From JBGPJO01 sp964348535 (GTDB taxonomy: Bacteria; Patescibacteriota; Minisyncoccia; Phycocordibacterales; JAKFXT01), in NCBI GenBank assembly GCA_964348535.1, contig CAYGDB010000041.1, positions 1 through 5,694 of the forward strand: a stretch of 5,694 bases of DNA. Direction: 5' to 3'. The translations under genes were made by a program, and so were the position numbers. The notes beneath the pieces were generated by a model. That model was not told the origin of the DNA and did not search any database. It saw only the letters and a program-made list of their open reading frames with translations. Positions within the stretch are counted from its first letter, which is position 1; every line of letters starts with the position of its first letter. Below are positions 1 to 5,240 of the stretch, piece by piece.

Positions 1-767
1 CCTTTGCCTGTCGGCTTGCCCCATAGAGATTTTGCCCGCCTTAATCCTCTCCCTTGACGTCCCTCGCCACCTCCATATGGGTGGTCAACGGGATTCATAG
101 CGGAACCACGAACGGTTGGGCGTATGCCCATCCAACGAGAACGACCGGCCTTGCCCAATTTTTCCAAGTGATGTTCATCATTTGAAACTTCACCGATTGA
201 CGCCCATGCATTCTCTGGAATTTTCCTAACTTCCGAAGAAGGAAGCTTAACGTTTGTGTAGCCTCCGTCTTGAGCCACAACCTCCGCGTAATTGCCTGCA
301 GAGCGACACAGCTTTGCTCCGCCTCGGGGCTTTAATTCAATATTGTAAATAAAAGTGCCAACAGGAACAGCGCTAAGAGGTAGACGATTTCCGGGAGTAA
401 TATCGGCCTTGGCGGAAGAAATTATCATTTGTCCGACTTTTACAGACTTAGGCGAAAGCATATAGCGCTTCTCTCCATCTTTATATGAAAGAAGGGCGAT
501 GTAACCGGAACGATTCGGGTCGTATTCAATAGAAACGACTTTGGCCGGAATATCAATTTTATTAAAAAGAAAATCAACATCCCTGAAACGTCTTTTGTGT
601 CCTCCTCCTTTGTGCCTGACAGTAATTCTGCCACCGGCATTTCTTCCAACACCGCGTTTACCTCCTTTAACAAGGGATTTTTCCGGATATGAACGAGTGG
701 TAATGCCACGGGTTGAAACCGTAGTCATATTGCGACGTGATTTAGTTGTTGGTCTGTAAGTTTTCAT
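1..767 (-). CDS. rplB: Large ribosomal subunit protein L2, C-terminus cut by window edge
   Basis: L2 is a primary 23S rRNA-binding protein needed for subunit association and peptidyl-transferase activity. Reading from the ATG at 767 gives MKTYRPTTKSRRNMTT and then 255 complete codons before the sequence runs out at base 1; about 20-25 residues are missing against the usual 270-280. Visible family signatures are the GGRITVRHKGGGHKRR block (about 45-60), the central SH3-like region with GTFIYNIELKPRGGAKLCRSAG (about 138-157), and the C-terminal RGSAMNPVDHPYGGGEGR (about 220-237). His229, the residue tied to peptidyl transfer in E. coli, is kept, while the second histidine of the common HPHGGGEG motif is tyrosine. 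It follows rplW after a 34-nt gap, and no Shine-Dalgarno is seen. It is the last visible gene of the rplC-rplD-rplW-rplB unit. Identity is certain; only the end is unseen. Confidence 0.97.
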   Translation of the reverse strand, partial: MKTYRPTTKSRRNMTTVSTRGITTRSYPEKSLVKGGKRGVGRNAGGRITVRHKGGGHKRRFRDVDFLFNKIDIPAKVVSIEYDPNRSGYIALLSYKDGEKRYMLSPKSVKVGQMIISSAKADITPGNRLPLSAVPVGTFIYNIELKPRGGAKLCRSAGNYAEVVAQDGGYTNVKLPSSEVRKIPENAWASIGEVSNDEHHLEKLGKAGRSRWMGIRPTVRGSAMNPVDHPYGGGEGRQGRGLRRAKSLWGKPTGK

Positions 768-801
768 GAATTAGCGATTTAATAACAGTCAAGAAATTTT
801 T

Positions 802-1185
802 CTAAACAAAATCAATCTTTTCTCCTTTTTTAAGATAAACATAGGCTTTTTTTCCACCGGAAGTTTTTCCTCGCTTACCTCTAGCTAGTATCTTTTTAGC
901 TCTAATAGTGACAATCGCCACCTTTCTCGGCTTTATTTTATACAACCGCTCAATAGCAAAAGAAATTGAAGATTTGGTGGCCCTCGGTGAAACATCGAAA
1001 GCATAAACGCCGTGTTCTGACTTTTCTGTCGCTTTTTCGGTAATTCTGGGCCTTATCAAAATTTCTGAAAAGTTACCACCTGCGACCAAAGACGCGCCTC
1101 CAATCCGGCCAATCGCTTTGCTTGAAGTTTTGATTTTTTCTTCCGCTTTTTTGTCTTTATTCTTTTTTGAGTTGAAAATAGGCAT
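802..1185 (-). CDS. rplW: Large ribosomal subunit protein L23 with basic N-terminal extension
   Basis: L23 sits at the mouth of the peptide exit tunnel and is the docking site for trigger factor and the signal recognition particle. The protein is 127 residues against about 95-100 in most bacteria. The conserved core starts near residue 40 (SEILIRPRITEKATEKSE) and continues through VYAFDVSPRATKSSISFAIERLY to the C-terminal KKAYVYLKKGEKIDFV. Glu50 in ITEKAT lines up with E. coli Glu18, the residue used for chaperone contact. Residues 1-38 are additional: a Lys-rich start (FNSKKNKDKKAEEKIK) and then a Gly/Ala stretch (GRIGGASLVAGG). The ATG at 1185 lies only 8 nt after the rplD stop, so translation is probably coupled, and there is no Shine-Dalgarno. 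No internal ATG could give a core-only protein, so the extension appears genuine. Such extensions occur in Patescibacteria, as I recall; I could not check. Confidence 0.95.
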   Translation of the reverse strand: MPIFNSKKNKDKKAEEKIKTSSKAIGRIGGASLVAGGNFSEILIRPRITEKATEKSEHGVYAFDVSPRATKSSISFAIERLYKIKPRKVAIVTIRAKKILARGKRGKTSGGKKAYVYLKKGEKIDFV

Positions 1186-1193
1186 AGAATATT

Positions 1194-1838
1194 TTAAATT
1201 TTTTCAGAAAACAATTTTATTGAATCTTCCGGATTAACAATGGCGATATATTTATAAGTGGCAAGCGTTACCGGATTCAGATTTCGGGCTTCTATCACCT
1301 CTATGTTGCCAAAATTTCTAAAACTTTTTTCCAAAATAATATCCTTCTTTGGGATAGCCAATAAAATCGCGTTATTTTTCTTTTTTGAAGCTTTGTCAAA
1401 AAGCGATTCAAGAACGGCTTTTGCCGATTTTGTCTGTATTTTTGGAAAACTAATAGAATCGACTAAAATCAACTCTTCATCTTTAAACTTGCGTGAAAGA
1501 ATAGTATAAAGAGCCTTGGCTTTCATCTTACGATTGACTTTTCGGTCATAATTTTTATCGGAGCGAGGTCCAAAAGTAACACCACCACCCTTCCAAATGG
1601 GCGAACGGGAAGAACCGTGGCGCGCTTTGCCTGTACCCTTTTGCTTCCATGGCTTCTTGCCACCGCCTCTTACTTCGCCACGCCCCTTGGTGTGAGCATT
1701 GCCAAAACGGGAGCTTGATTCCATTGAGGTAATAACTTGATGTACCAAATCGGCATTCCAAGGAAGACCAAAAATATTCGGAGGCAAATTAAATTTGCCA
1801 CTTTCTTTTCCTGTTTGATTATAAATTGGTATTTCCAT
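1194..1838 (-). CDS. rplD: Large ribosomal subunit protein L4
   Basis: L4 binds 23S rRNA early in assembly and sends a long basic loop to the exit-tunnel constriction; in E. coli it also represses its own S10 operon. The protein has 214 residues, slightly over the usual 200-207. The tunnel loop is clear: TKGRGEVRGGGKKPWKQKGTG followed by KARHGSSRSPIWKGGGVTFGP (about 50-91), then the DRKVNRKMKAKAL helix. The C-terminal half has the expected folded-domain pattern (ELILVDSI, NAILLAIP, NIEVIEARNLNPVTLATYKYIAIV). The ATG at 1838 follows the rplC stop by 19 nt; the upstream bases are T-rich and carry no Shine-Dalgarno. Whether this L4 regulates the unit is unknown, but the structured rplC leader upstream (about 2565-2476) would be the natural target. 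Confidence 0.96.
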   Translation of the reverse strand: MEIPIYNQTGKESGKFNLPPNIFGLPWNADLVHQVITSMESSSRFGNAHTKGRGEVRGGGKKPWKQKGTGKARHGSSRSPIWKGGGVTFGPRSDKNYDRKVNRKMKAKALYTILSRKFKDEELILVDSISFPKIQTKSAKAVLESLFDKASKKKNNAILLAIPKKDIILEKSFRNFGNIEVIEARNLNPVTLATYKYIAIVNPEDSIKLFSEKI

Positions 1839-1857
1839 AAAAATGAATTAGTGGTGT

Positions 1858-2475
1858 TTATGAATTATTATTCAAACTTCTGATTTCTATAAGCGTTCCT
1901 TTTCTGCCCGGAATAGCTCCTGAAATAACAAGCTCATTGGTTTCGCTTAAAACCTTAAGAACTTTTAAATTTTTGACAGTGGTCCTATCCCCACCCATCC
2001 GCCCTGCCATCTTCATTCCTTTCGGGACATGAGTGCGAAGACCTCCGCCAATTGAGCCGGGTTCTCGCTCGGAGTGCTTCTGCCCATGAGAGCGAGAACC
2101 ACCGGAAAAACCATGACGCTTTACCACACCTTGAAAGCCTTTTCCTTTGCTCACGCCGGACACTTCCACAACATCGCCTTCAGCAAATGAAGAGACGTCA
2201 ATCAAAGCTCCTAATTCATGGGCGTCTGTAGTCCTAAATTCTCTTAAATGTTTAAAAAGTCCTTTGTCTTTTAAATGCCCGCGCACAGCTTTTGAAACAT
2301 TTTTTTCTTTTGCTGTGCCATAGCCGACTTGAACCGCTGAATATCCGTCTTTTTCAGGAAGGCGAACGTAAGTTACAGACACGGGGCCTGCGGAAATAAC
2401 CGTTCCCGGGTGGGACATGCCCTTATCATCAAAAACCTGCGTCATGTATTGTTTTGTGCCTAATATAAACTTCAT
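1858..2475 (-). CDS. rplC: Large ribosomal subunit protein L3
   Basis: L3 is an assembly-initiating 23S-binding protein whose long loop reaches towards the peptidyl-transferase centre. I chose the ATG at 2475, giving 205 residues beginning MKFILGTKQYMTQVFDDKG, which matches the family start (M-x-LG-x-K-x-GMTQ-x-F). A TTG at 2496 in the same frame would add seven residues encoded inside the leader hairpin and is unlikely. Conserved parts are DVSSFAEGDVVEVSGVSKGKG, FQGVVKRHGFSGG, GSRSHGQKHSEREPGSIGGG and the KMAGRMGGDRTTVKNLKV segment. The loop that carries the PrmB-methylated Gln150 in E. coli (GSIGQNQ) reads GSIGGGLRT here, so that glutamine is missing. No Shine-Dalgarno precedes the start; instead a hairpin and six T lie within 15 nt of it. 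It heads the second r-protein transcription unit, separated from rpsJ by an unrelated gene. Confidence 0.96.
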   Translation of the reverse strand: MKFILGTKQYMTQVFDDKGMSHPGTVISAGPVSVTYVRLPEKDGYSAVQVGYGTAKEKNVSKAVRGHLKDKGLFKHLREFRTTDAHELGALIDVSSFAEGDVVEVSGVSKGKGFQGVVKRHGFSGGSRSHGQKHSEREPGSIGGGLRTHVPKGMKMAGRMGGDRTTVKNLKVLKVLSETNELVISGAIPGRKGTLIEIRSLNNNS

Positions 2476-2564
2476 TGAAATAAAAAACGCCGGCAATGGC
2501 CGGTCGCTAAGCGATCTGGGCCATTGGTCTCCGCTCCTTACGGATGCGCGGATACTTAGCGAAT
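2476..2564 (-). promoter_or_regulatory. Structured rplC leader, candidate transcription attenuator
   Basis: Read on the minus strand, the roughly 89-nt leader between the predicted start site and the rplC ATG has two competing folds. Fold A: TCGCTAAG (2562-2555) pairs with CTTAGCGA (2511-2504), enclosing a GUAA-capped hairpin (2552-2530); directly after it the hairpin CCGGC-CATT-GCCGG (2503-2490) forms and is followed by CG and six T (2487-2482), which resembles a terminator. Fold B: CAATGGCC (2526-2519) pairs with GGCCATTG (2501-2494) and encloses a local TCGC-TTA-GCGA hairpin, using up both the left arm of the terminator and strand 2511-2504. The two folds are mutually exclusive. The pairings are directly readable; a regulatory role and its ligand (an r-protein such as L4 or L3 would be the first guess) are inference. 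Confidence 0.6.
2490..2503 (-). terminator. Short GC hairpin plus T6 just upstream of the rplC start
   Basis: A 5-bp all-GC stem CCGGC/GCCGG with a CATT loop is followed, after CG, by TTTTTT (2487-2482) on the minus strand. It lies inside the rplC leader, after the promoter and before the ATG at 2475, so if it works it would be a conditional (attenuating) terminator and not an operon end. The stem is short and the two-base gap before the T run is not ideal, so strength is uncertain. Confidence 0.5.
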
Positions 2565-2570
2565 TCAGAC

Positions 2571-2598
2571 ACTATACACGAACATAAGAAAGATGCAA
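2571..2598 (-). promoter_or_regulatory. Sigma-70-type promoter of rplC-rplD-rplW-rplB
   Basis: On the minus strand, -35 TTGCAT (2598-2593), a 16-nt spacer and -10 TATAGT (2576-2571) place the start near 2564, about 90 nt before rplC. The block TATAGTGTCTGAA (2576-2564) is identical to the one in the tuf promoter at 5246-5234, with the same 16-nt spacing. That recurrence is the main support. It fits the need to restart transcription after the two terminators upstream. Confidence 0.75.
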
Positions 2599-2616
2599 CA
2601 AACTGTCGGAGGAATC

Positions 2617-2640
2617 TTTCCAAAGAGCGGAGCTTTTTAA
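2617..2640. repeat. 24-bp direct repeat, copy 1
   Basis: The plus-strand unit starts TTTCCAAAGAGCGGAGCTTT. It matches the segment at 2724-2747 with two mismatches in 24 positions, 107 bp apart. The unit has a partial dyad (AAAG...CTTT). The copies bracket a TAGAC-rich segment. Function is unknown. Confidence 0.7.
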
Positions 2641-2670
2641 TTAGACGGTTAGACAAATAATAGATGTCCA

Positions 2671-2700
2671 GACATTAGACAACTAGGTGTCTAATGTCTT
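2671..2700. repeat. 12-bp perfect inverted repeat with 6-base loop
   Basis: AGACATTAGACA (2671-2682) and TGTCTAATGTCT (2689-2700) are exact reverse complements around ACTAGG. Further partial copies of the same word lie beside it (TCTAATATCT at 2712-2721, TCTAGTGTCT just before it, TAGAC at 2643-2655). There is no T run following the stem on either strand, so it does not look like a terminator. It could be a protein-binding or recombination site; nothing in the sequence decides. Confidence 0.75.
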
Positions 2701-2723
2701 CTGTCTAGTGTCTAATATCTAGT

Positions 2724-2747
2724 TTCCAAAGGGCGGAGCTTTGTAAA
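2724..2747. repeat. 24-bp direct repeat, copy 2
   Basis: The plus-strand unit starts TTTCCAAAGGGCGGAGCTTT, the partner of copy 1 at 2617-2640. It lies a few bases beyond the T run of the cassette terminator. The 2497-2853 stretch as a whole holds no gene: it contains this terminator, the two repeats, the inverted repeat, the rplC promoter and the rplC leader. Confidence 0.7.
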
Positions 2748-2754
2748 ACGAATA

Positions 2755-2796
2755 AAAAAAAATGAGCCCCGCCAAAATAAATCTGGCTAGGGGCTC
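2755..2796 (-). terminator. Intrinsic terminator of the 170-residue unknown gene
   Basis: On the minus strand GAGCCCC (2796-2790) pairs with GGGGCTC (2770-2764), with an inner GCCA/TGGC helix (2787-2784 with 2774-2771) after a two-base bulge. An A and then eight T (2762-2755) follow. It begins 57 nt after the stop codon at 2854 and should isolate the cassette from rplC downstream. Confidence 0.88.
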
Positions 2797-2853
2797 AAAG
2801 AGTCTAGGGTCCGAAGGACAAGCGAAGCGACTAAGTGCCTAAGGGCCAAAGAA

Positions 2854-3366
2854 CTAATCAGCGTCGCAGAAGCAGAGAAGGCAGTCGTCGCCGTACCAGT
2901 CGAACTCGAAGTAGCCGAGGTCGAACTCGAAGCCACCGTCCGAGGACCGGCGCACGAACGGCACCCTGTGGCGGCCGAAGGTATCTTTCCAGAGGGCGTT
3001 CTTCTTGTCGAGGGAGACGGACCACCGATTGACCGGCAGTTCTTCCTTTTTCTGCTCGAAGGCAAGCGATGCACCGTGTGCGCCGACTAGAACAGCCTTC
3101 TGGCTACGCAAGAATACGAGGCAGTCTTCCGAGGTAACCTTCTCCTTGATCTGGAACATCTTCACCTTGAGCTTGCGCCCGGGTTCGAGTTTCGTTGTGG
3201 CCTTGACATAGTTCTCGTCGGTGATGGCGTCGTCGTAGTAGTAGAACGCCTTGCGGTGTTCCCTATCGAACGAGCCCAAACGCTTGGAGTGATCGTAGCC
3301 TTCCGGCACAACGATTTCAAGGGTTTTAACCAATTCAAACCGGTCGTCCACCGTTTTTGTGCTCAT
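2854..3366 (-). CDS. Unknown 170-residue high-GC protein inserted between rpsJ and rplC
   Basis: I do not recognise a named family. The protein begins MSTKTVDDRFELVKTLEIVV and has no signal peptide or obvious membrane segment. The middle has FLRSQKAVLVGAHGASLAFEQ (about 85-105). The C-terminal third is aromatic and acidic (GGFEFDLGYFEFDWYGDD) and ends in a cysteine cluster, CLLCFC, just before the last three residues. Evidence that it is a real gene: a Shine-Dalgarno (AAAGGA, 6 nt before the ATG), a full-length frame, its own terminator, and coherent codon bias with nearly all G/C third positions over most of its length. That bias contrasts sharply with the flanking r-protein genes and suggests acquisition from elsewhere; the first dozen or so codons are less biased. 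From memory, similar short orphan proteins occur in Patescibacteria genomes, but I cannot verify this. No function is proposed. Confidence 0.8.
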   Translation of the reverse strand: MSTKTVDDRFELVKTLEIVVPEGYDHSKRLGSFDREHRKAFYYYDDAITDENYVKATTKLEPGRKLKVKMFQIKEKVTSEDCLVFLRSQKAVLVGAHGASLAFEQKKEELPVNRWSVSLDKKNALWKDTFGRHRVPFVRRSSDGGFEFDLGYFEFDWYGDDCLLCFCDAD

Positions 3367-3371
3367 AACGT

Positions 3372-3379
3372 ATCCTTTC
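3372..3379 (-). promoter_or_regulatory. Ribosome binding site of the unknown cassette gene
   Basis: GAAAGGAT on the minus strand puts AAAGGA 6 nt before the ATG at 3366. This is a clear Shine-Dalgarno, in contrast to the r-protein genes in the window, none of which has one. It supports the chosen start. No convincing promoter was found between it and the rpsJ terminator. Confidence 0.7.
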
Positions 3380-3445
3380 TGTGAATGTACGCCGGGGTCT
3401 GCCGGTGCAGTAGCAGGTCAATCCCGCTCTCTGGCTCCAAAGCTA

Positions 3446-3461
3446 TCACACTTAAGTGTGA
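3446..3461. promoter_or_regulatory. 16-bp perfect palindrome upstream of the unknown gene, operator-like
   Basis: TCACACTTAAGTGTGA is a loopless perfect palindrome, typical in form of a dimeric repressor site. It lies 80-95 nt before the cassette start codon and touches the end of the rpsJ terminator stem. A weak promoter reading TTGGTT (3472-3467), 18 nt, TGATAG (3448-3443) on the minus strand would put it over the spacer and -10. That promoter is poor, so the operator idea is tentative. Confidence 0.4.
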
Positions 3462-3510
3462 GAACAAACCAAAACCCCTCCGCTTTAGCGGAGGGGTTTT
3501 GGTTTGTTTT
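3461..3510 (-). terminator. Strong intrinsic terminator after rpsJ, probably bidirectional
   Basis: A 23-bp stem pairs 3461-3483 with 3488-3510 around a four-base loop (3484-3487). On the minus strand the GC core CCCCTCCGC/GCGGAGGGG is followed by TTTTGGTTTGTT; on the plus strand it is followed by TTTTGGTTTG and T-rich sequence to 3520. It starts 22 nt after the rpsJ stop and should end the tuf-rpsJ transcript, so rplC and later genes need another promoter. Confidence 0.88.
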
Positions 3511-3532
3511 TCTTTTTCTTACATTCTTACAA

Positions 3533-3943
3533 TCACATCATCTTCACATCTATTGAAACTCCGGAGGGTAGGCTCAAGTTTGTCAGAGATTCCACCACCT
3601 TGGCGGAAGGATTCACTATATCAATCAGCCGTCTGTGAACTCTCATCTCAAACTGCTCGCGGGAGTTTTTGAAAATAAAAGGAGAACGATTAACTGTGTA
3701 TTTTTTAATTTCAGTCGGAAGAGGCACCGGCCCTTCCACTTTGGCGTCATAGCGAGAAGCGGTGTCAATAATTTGTTTTACTGAAGCGTCAAGAATTTTG
3801 TGCTCGTAAGCCCTTACTCTGATTCGGAGTTTGCCGAAATCATCTCCGCCTTTGACGGCAGTTTTTGGCGCCACCTTGCGCTTTGTGGCGGTGGTGATTC
3901 CTTTTATTTTTGGTGTTTTTTCCTTAACCTGCTTTTCTACCAT
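3533..3943 (-). CDS. rpsJ: Small ribosomal subunit protein S10 (NusE) with basic N-terminal extension
   Basis: S10 is in the 30S head and, free of the ribosome, pairs with NusB in antitermination. The protein is 136 residues against about 100-105. The core begins near residue 37 with GKLRIRVRAYEHKILDASVKQI and continues through VEGPVPLPTEIKKYTVNRSPF and the FEMRVHRRLIDIVNPSAKVVESLTNLSLPSGVSIDVK end. Residues 1-36 are additional and rich in Lys/Thr (MVEKQVKEKTPKIKGITTATKRK). The only ATG is at 3943; a GTG at codon 24 has no Shine-Dalgarno and would still leave a short extension. It lies 17 nt after tuf with no Shine-Dalgarno. The TGA stop falls exactly at the family end, so TGA is not recoded here. 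A strong terminator follows, so this S10 is cut off from its usual partner rplC. Confidence 0.96.
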   Translation of the reverse strand: MVEKQVKEKTPKIKGITTATKRKVAPKTAVKGGDDFGKLRIRVRAYEHKILDASVKQIIDTASRYDAKVEGPVPLPTEIKKYTVNRSPFIFKNSREQFEMRVHRRLIDIVNPSAKVVESLTNLSLPSGVSIDVKMM

Positions 3944-3960
3944 GAGTTTTTAGCAATTCT

Positions 3961-5148
3961 TTAAGCTACGATTTTAGTAACGACACCTGCGCCGACAGTC
4001 TTTCCTCCTTCGCGGATAGCAAAGCGCTGTTTTTCTTCAAGGGCAACCGGCGCCACCAATTTAACTTTGAAAGTAACAGTGTCTCCGGGCATTACCATTT
4101 CCACTCCCTCTTTCAAAGAAACTTCTCCTGTAACGTCTGTCGTTCTGATATAAAACTGCGGTTTGTAACCGGTAAAAAATGGAGTGTGACGACCGCCTTC
4201 TTCCTTTTTAAGGATATAAACTTCAGACTCAAATTCAGTGTGAGGGGTAACGGTTCCCGGTTTGGCAAGAACCTGACCGCGATGGATATCGTCTTTCTTC
4301 AAACCGCGAACGAGAATTCCGGCGTTGTCTCCAGCCATACCTTCCTGAAGAGATTTATTGAACATTTCAACTCCAGTGACAGTGGTTTTGATTGTGTCTT
4401 TGAAACCGATAACGGCCACTTCTTCACCGACTTTAATTCTTCCGCGCTCAATACGACCGGTAACAACCGTGCCACGACCTTCAATGGAGAATATGTCTTC
4501 AACAGGCATCAAGAAAGGTTTATCAAGCTCTCGTGTTGGCATAGGTATATAAGTGTCAAGAGCGTTCGCCAATTCAAGTATTTTAACGGCGTATTCATCA
4601 TCCACCGACTTAGACTCAAGCGCCTTAAGACCGGAACCGCGAATAACCGGGGAATCATTTCCAAAACCTTGTTTCTCCAAAAGCTCTTTGACTTCTTCTT
4701 CAACAAGGTCAATGAGGTCTTTGTCCGGAACCATGTCAACTTTGTTAAGAAAAACAATAATCTTTGGAACACCGACTTGTTTAGCCAAGAGAACGTGTTC
4801 TCTGGTCTGTGGCATGACACCGTCTGTGGCGGCAACAACAAGAATTGCACCATCCATTTGAGCGGCGCCTGTTATCATGTTTTTTATGTAATCGGCGTGG
4901 CCCGGCGCGTCAATGTGAGCATAGTGACGAAGATCAGTAGCATACTCGTTGTGAGAAATATTAATGGTAATACCTCGGGCTTTTTCTTCGGGAGCAGAGT
5001 CAATCTGGTCAACGCCCTTCATTCGCACTTCCTTTCCTGCCATGTTAAGGACATGAAGAATAGCCGCTGTCAGGGTTGTTTTACCATGGTCAACGTGACC
5101 AATTGTGCCGACGTTAACGTGGGGCTTTGTACGATCAAATTCTGCCAT
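3961..5148 (-). CDS. tuf: Elongation factor Tu
   Basis: EF-Tu is the cytosolic GTPase that brings aminoacyl-tRNA to the ribosomal A site. The protein is 395 residues, normal for the family, with all three domains. G1 is GHVDHGKT (17-24), G2 is RGITI (58-62), G3 is DAPGH (80-84, with catalytic His84) and G4 is NKVD (135-138). G5 reads SGL (172-174) where SAL is usual. The domain 2 signature EGRGTVVTGRIERG (223-236) and domain 3 FYIRTTDVTGEV (332-343) through GKTVGAGVVTKI (382-393) are intact. The ATG at 5148 gives MAEFDRTKPHVNVGTIGHVD, the family start. Only a weak purine run (AAAAGAAAAA) precedes it. It is the first gene of the tuf-rpsJ unit; fusA, rpsG and rpsL are not directly upstream, where an unknown ORF lies instead. 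Confidence 0.98.
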   Translation of the reverse strand: MAEFDRTKPHVNVGTIGHVDHGKTTLTAAILHVLNMAGKEVRMKGVDQIDSAPEEKARGITINISHNEYATDLRHYAHIDAPGHADYIKNMITGAAQMDGAILVVAATDGVMPQTREHVLLAKQVGVPKIIVFLNKVDMVPDKDLIDLVEEEVKELLEKQGFGNDSPVIRGSGLKALESKSVDDEYAVKILELANALDTYIPMPTRELDKPFLMPVEDIFSIEGRGTVVTGRIERGRIKVGEEVAVIGFKDTIKTTVTGVEMFNKSLQEGMAGDNAGILVRGLKKDDIHRGQVLAKPGTVTPHTEFESEVYILKKEEGGRHTPFFTGYKPQFYIRTTDVTGEVSLKEGVEMVMPGDTVTFKVKLVAPVALEEKQRFAIREGGKTVGAGVVTKIVA

Positions 5149-5240
5149 AATTTTTCTTTTAAATAATAAAAAACTAATAATTTAAACCAAGTCTAAAACC
5201 AATATCAACACAAAAAATACTTTTGGTTCAGAGTTCAGAC

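Noticed and set aside
774..793. TTGACT in the gap before rplB as a promoter -35
   Set aside because: No acceptable -10 hexamer lies 15-19 nt downstream on the minus strand, and the gene follows rplW within an operon.
2473..2496. Upstream TTG start for rplC adding seven residues
   Set aside because: It lies inside the leader hairpin, has no Shine-Dalgarno, and the ATG at 2475 matches the family N-terminus.
2641..2725. CRISPR-like array from the repeated TAGAC/TCTAAT words
   Set aside because: Words are short, irregularly spaced and in both orientations; no constant repeat-spacer period exists.
2797..2853. Small hairpin GTCC-TTC-GGAC (2820-2810) as a terminator or RNA gene
   Set aside because: Only four base pairs and no T run; the strong terminator lies just beyond it.
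2835..3032. Plus-strand Arg/Ser/Thr-rich open frame opposite the cassette gene
   Set aside because: Low-complexity composition is what the high-GC codon pattern of the minus-strand gene produces in the opposite frame; no start signal is seen.
3533..3535. TGA recoded as Gly or Trp
   Set aside because: TGA ends rpsJ exactly where S10 normally ends, and Trp and Gly in the window are encoded by standard codons.
4186..5166. Long plus-strand open frame of 326 residues opposite tuf
   Set aside because: It is the antisense shadow of a strongly biased gene; its translation is rich in Asn/Phe/Val repeats without any domain, and tuf in the opposite frame is certain.
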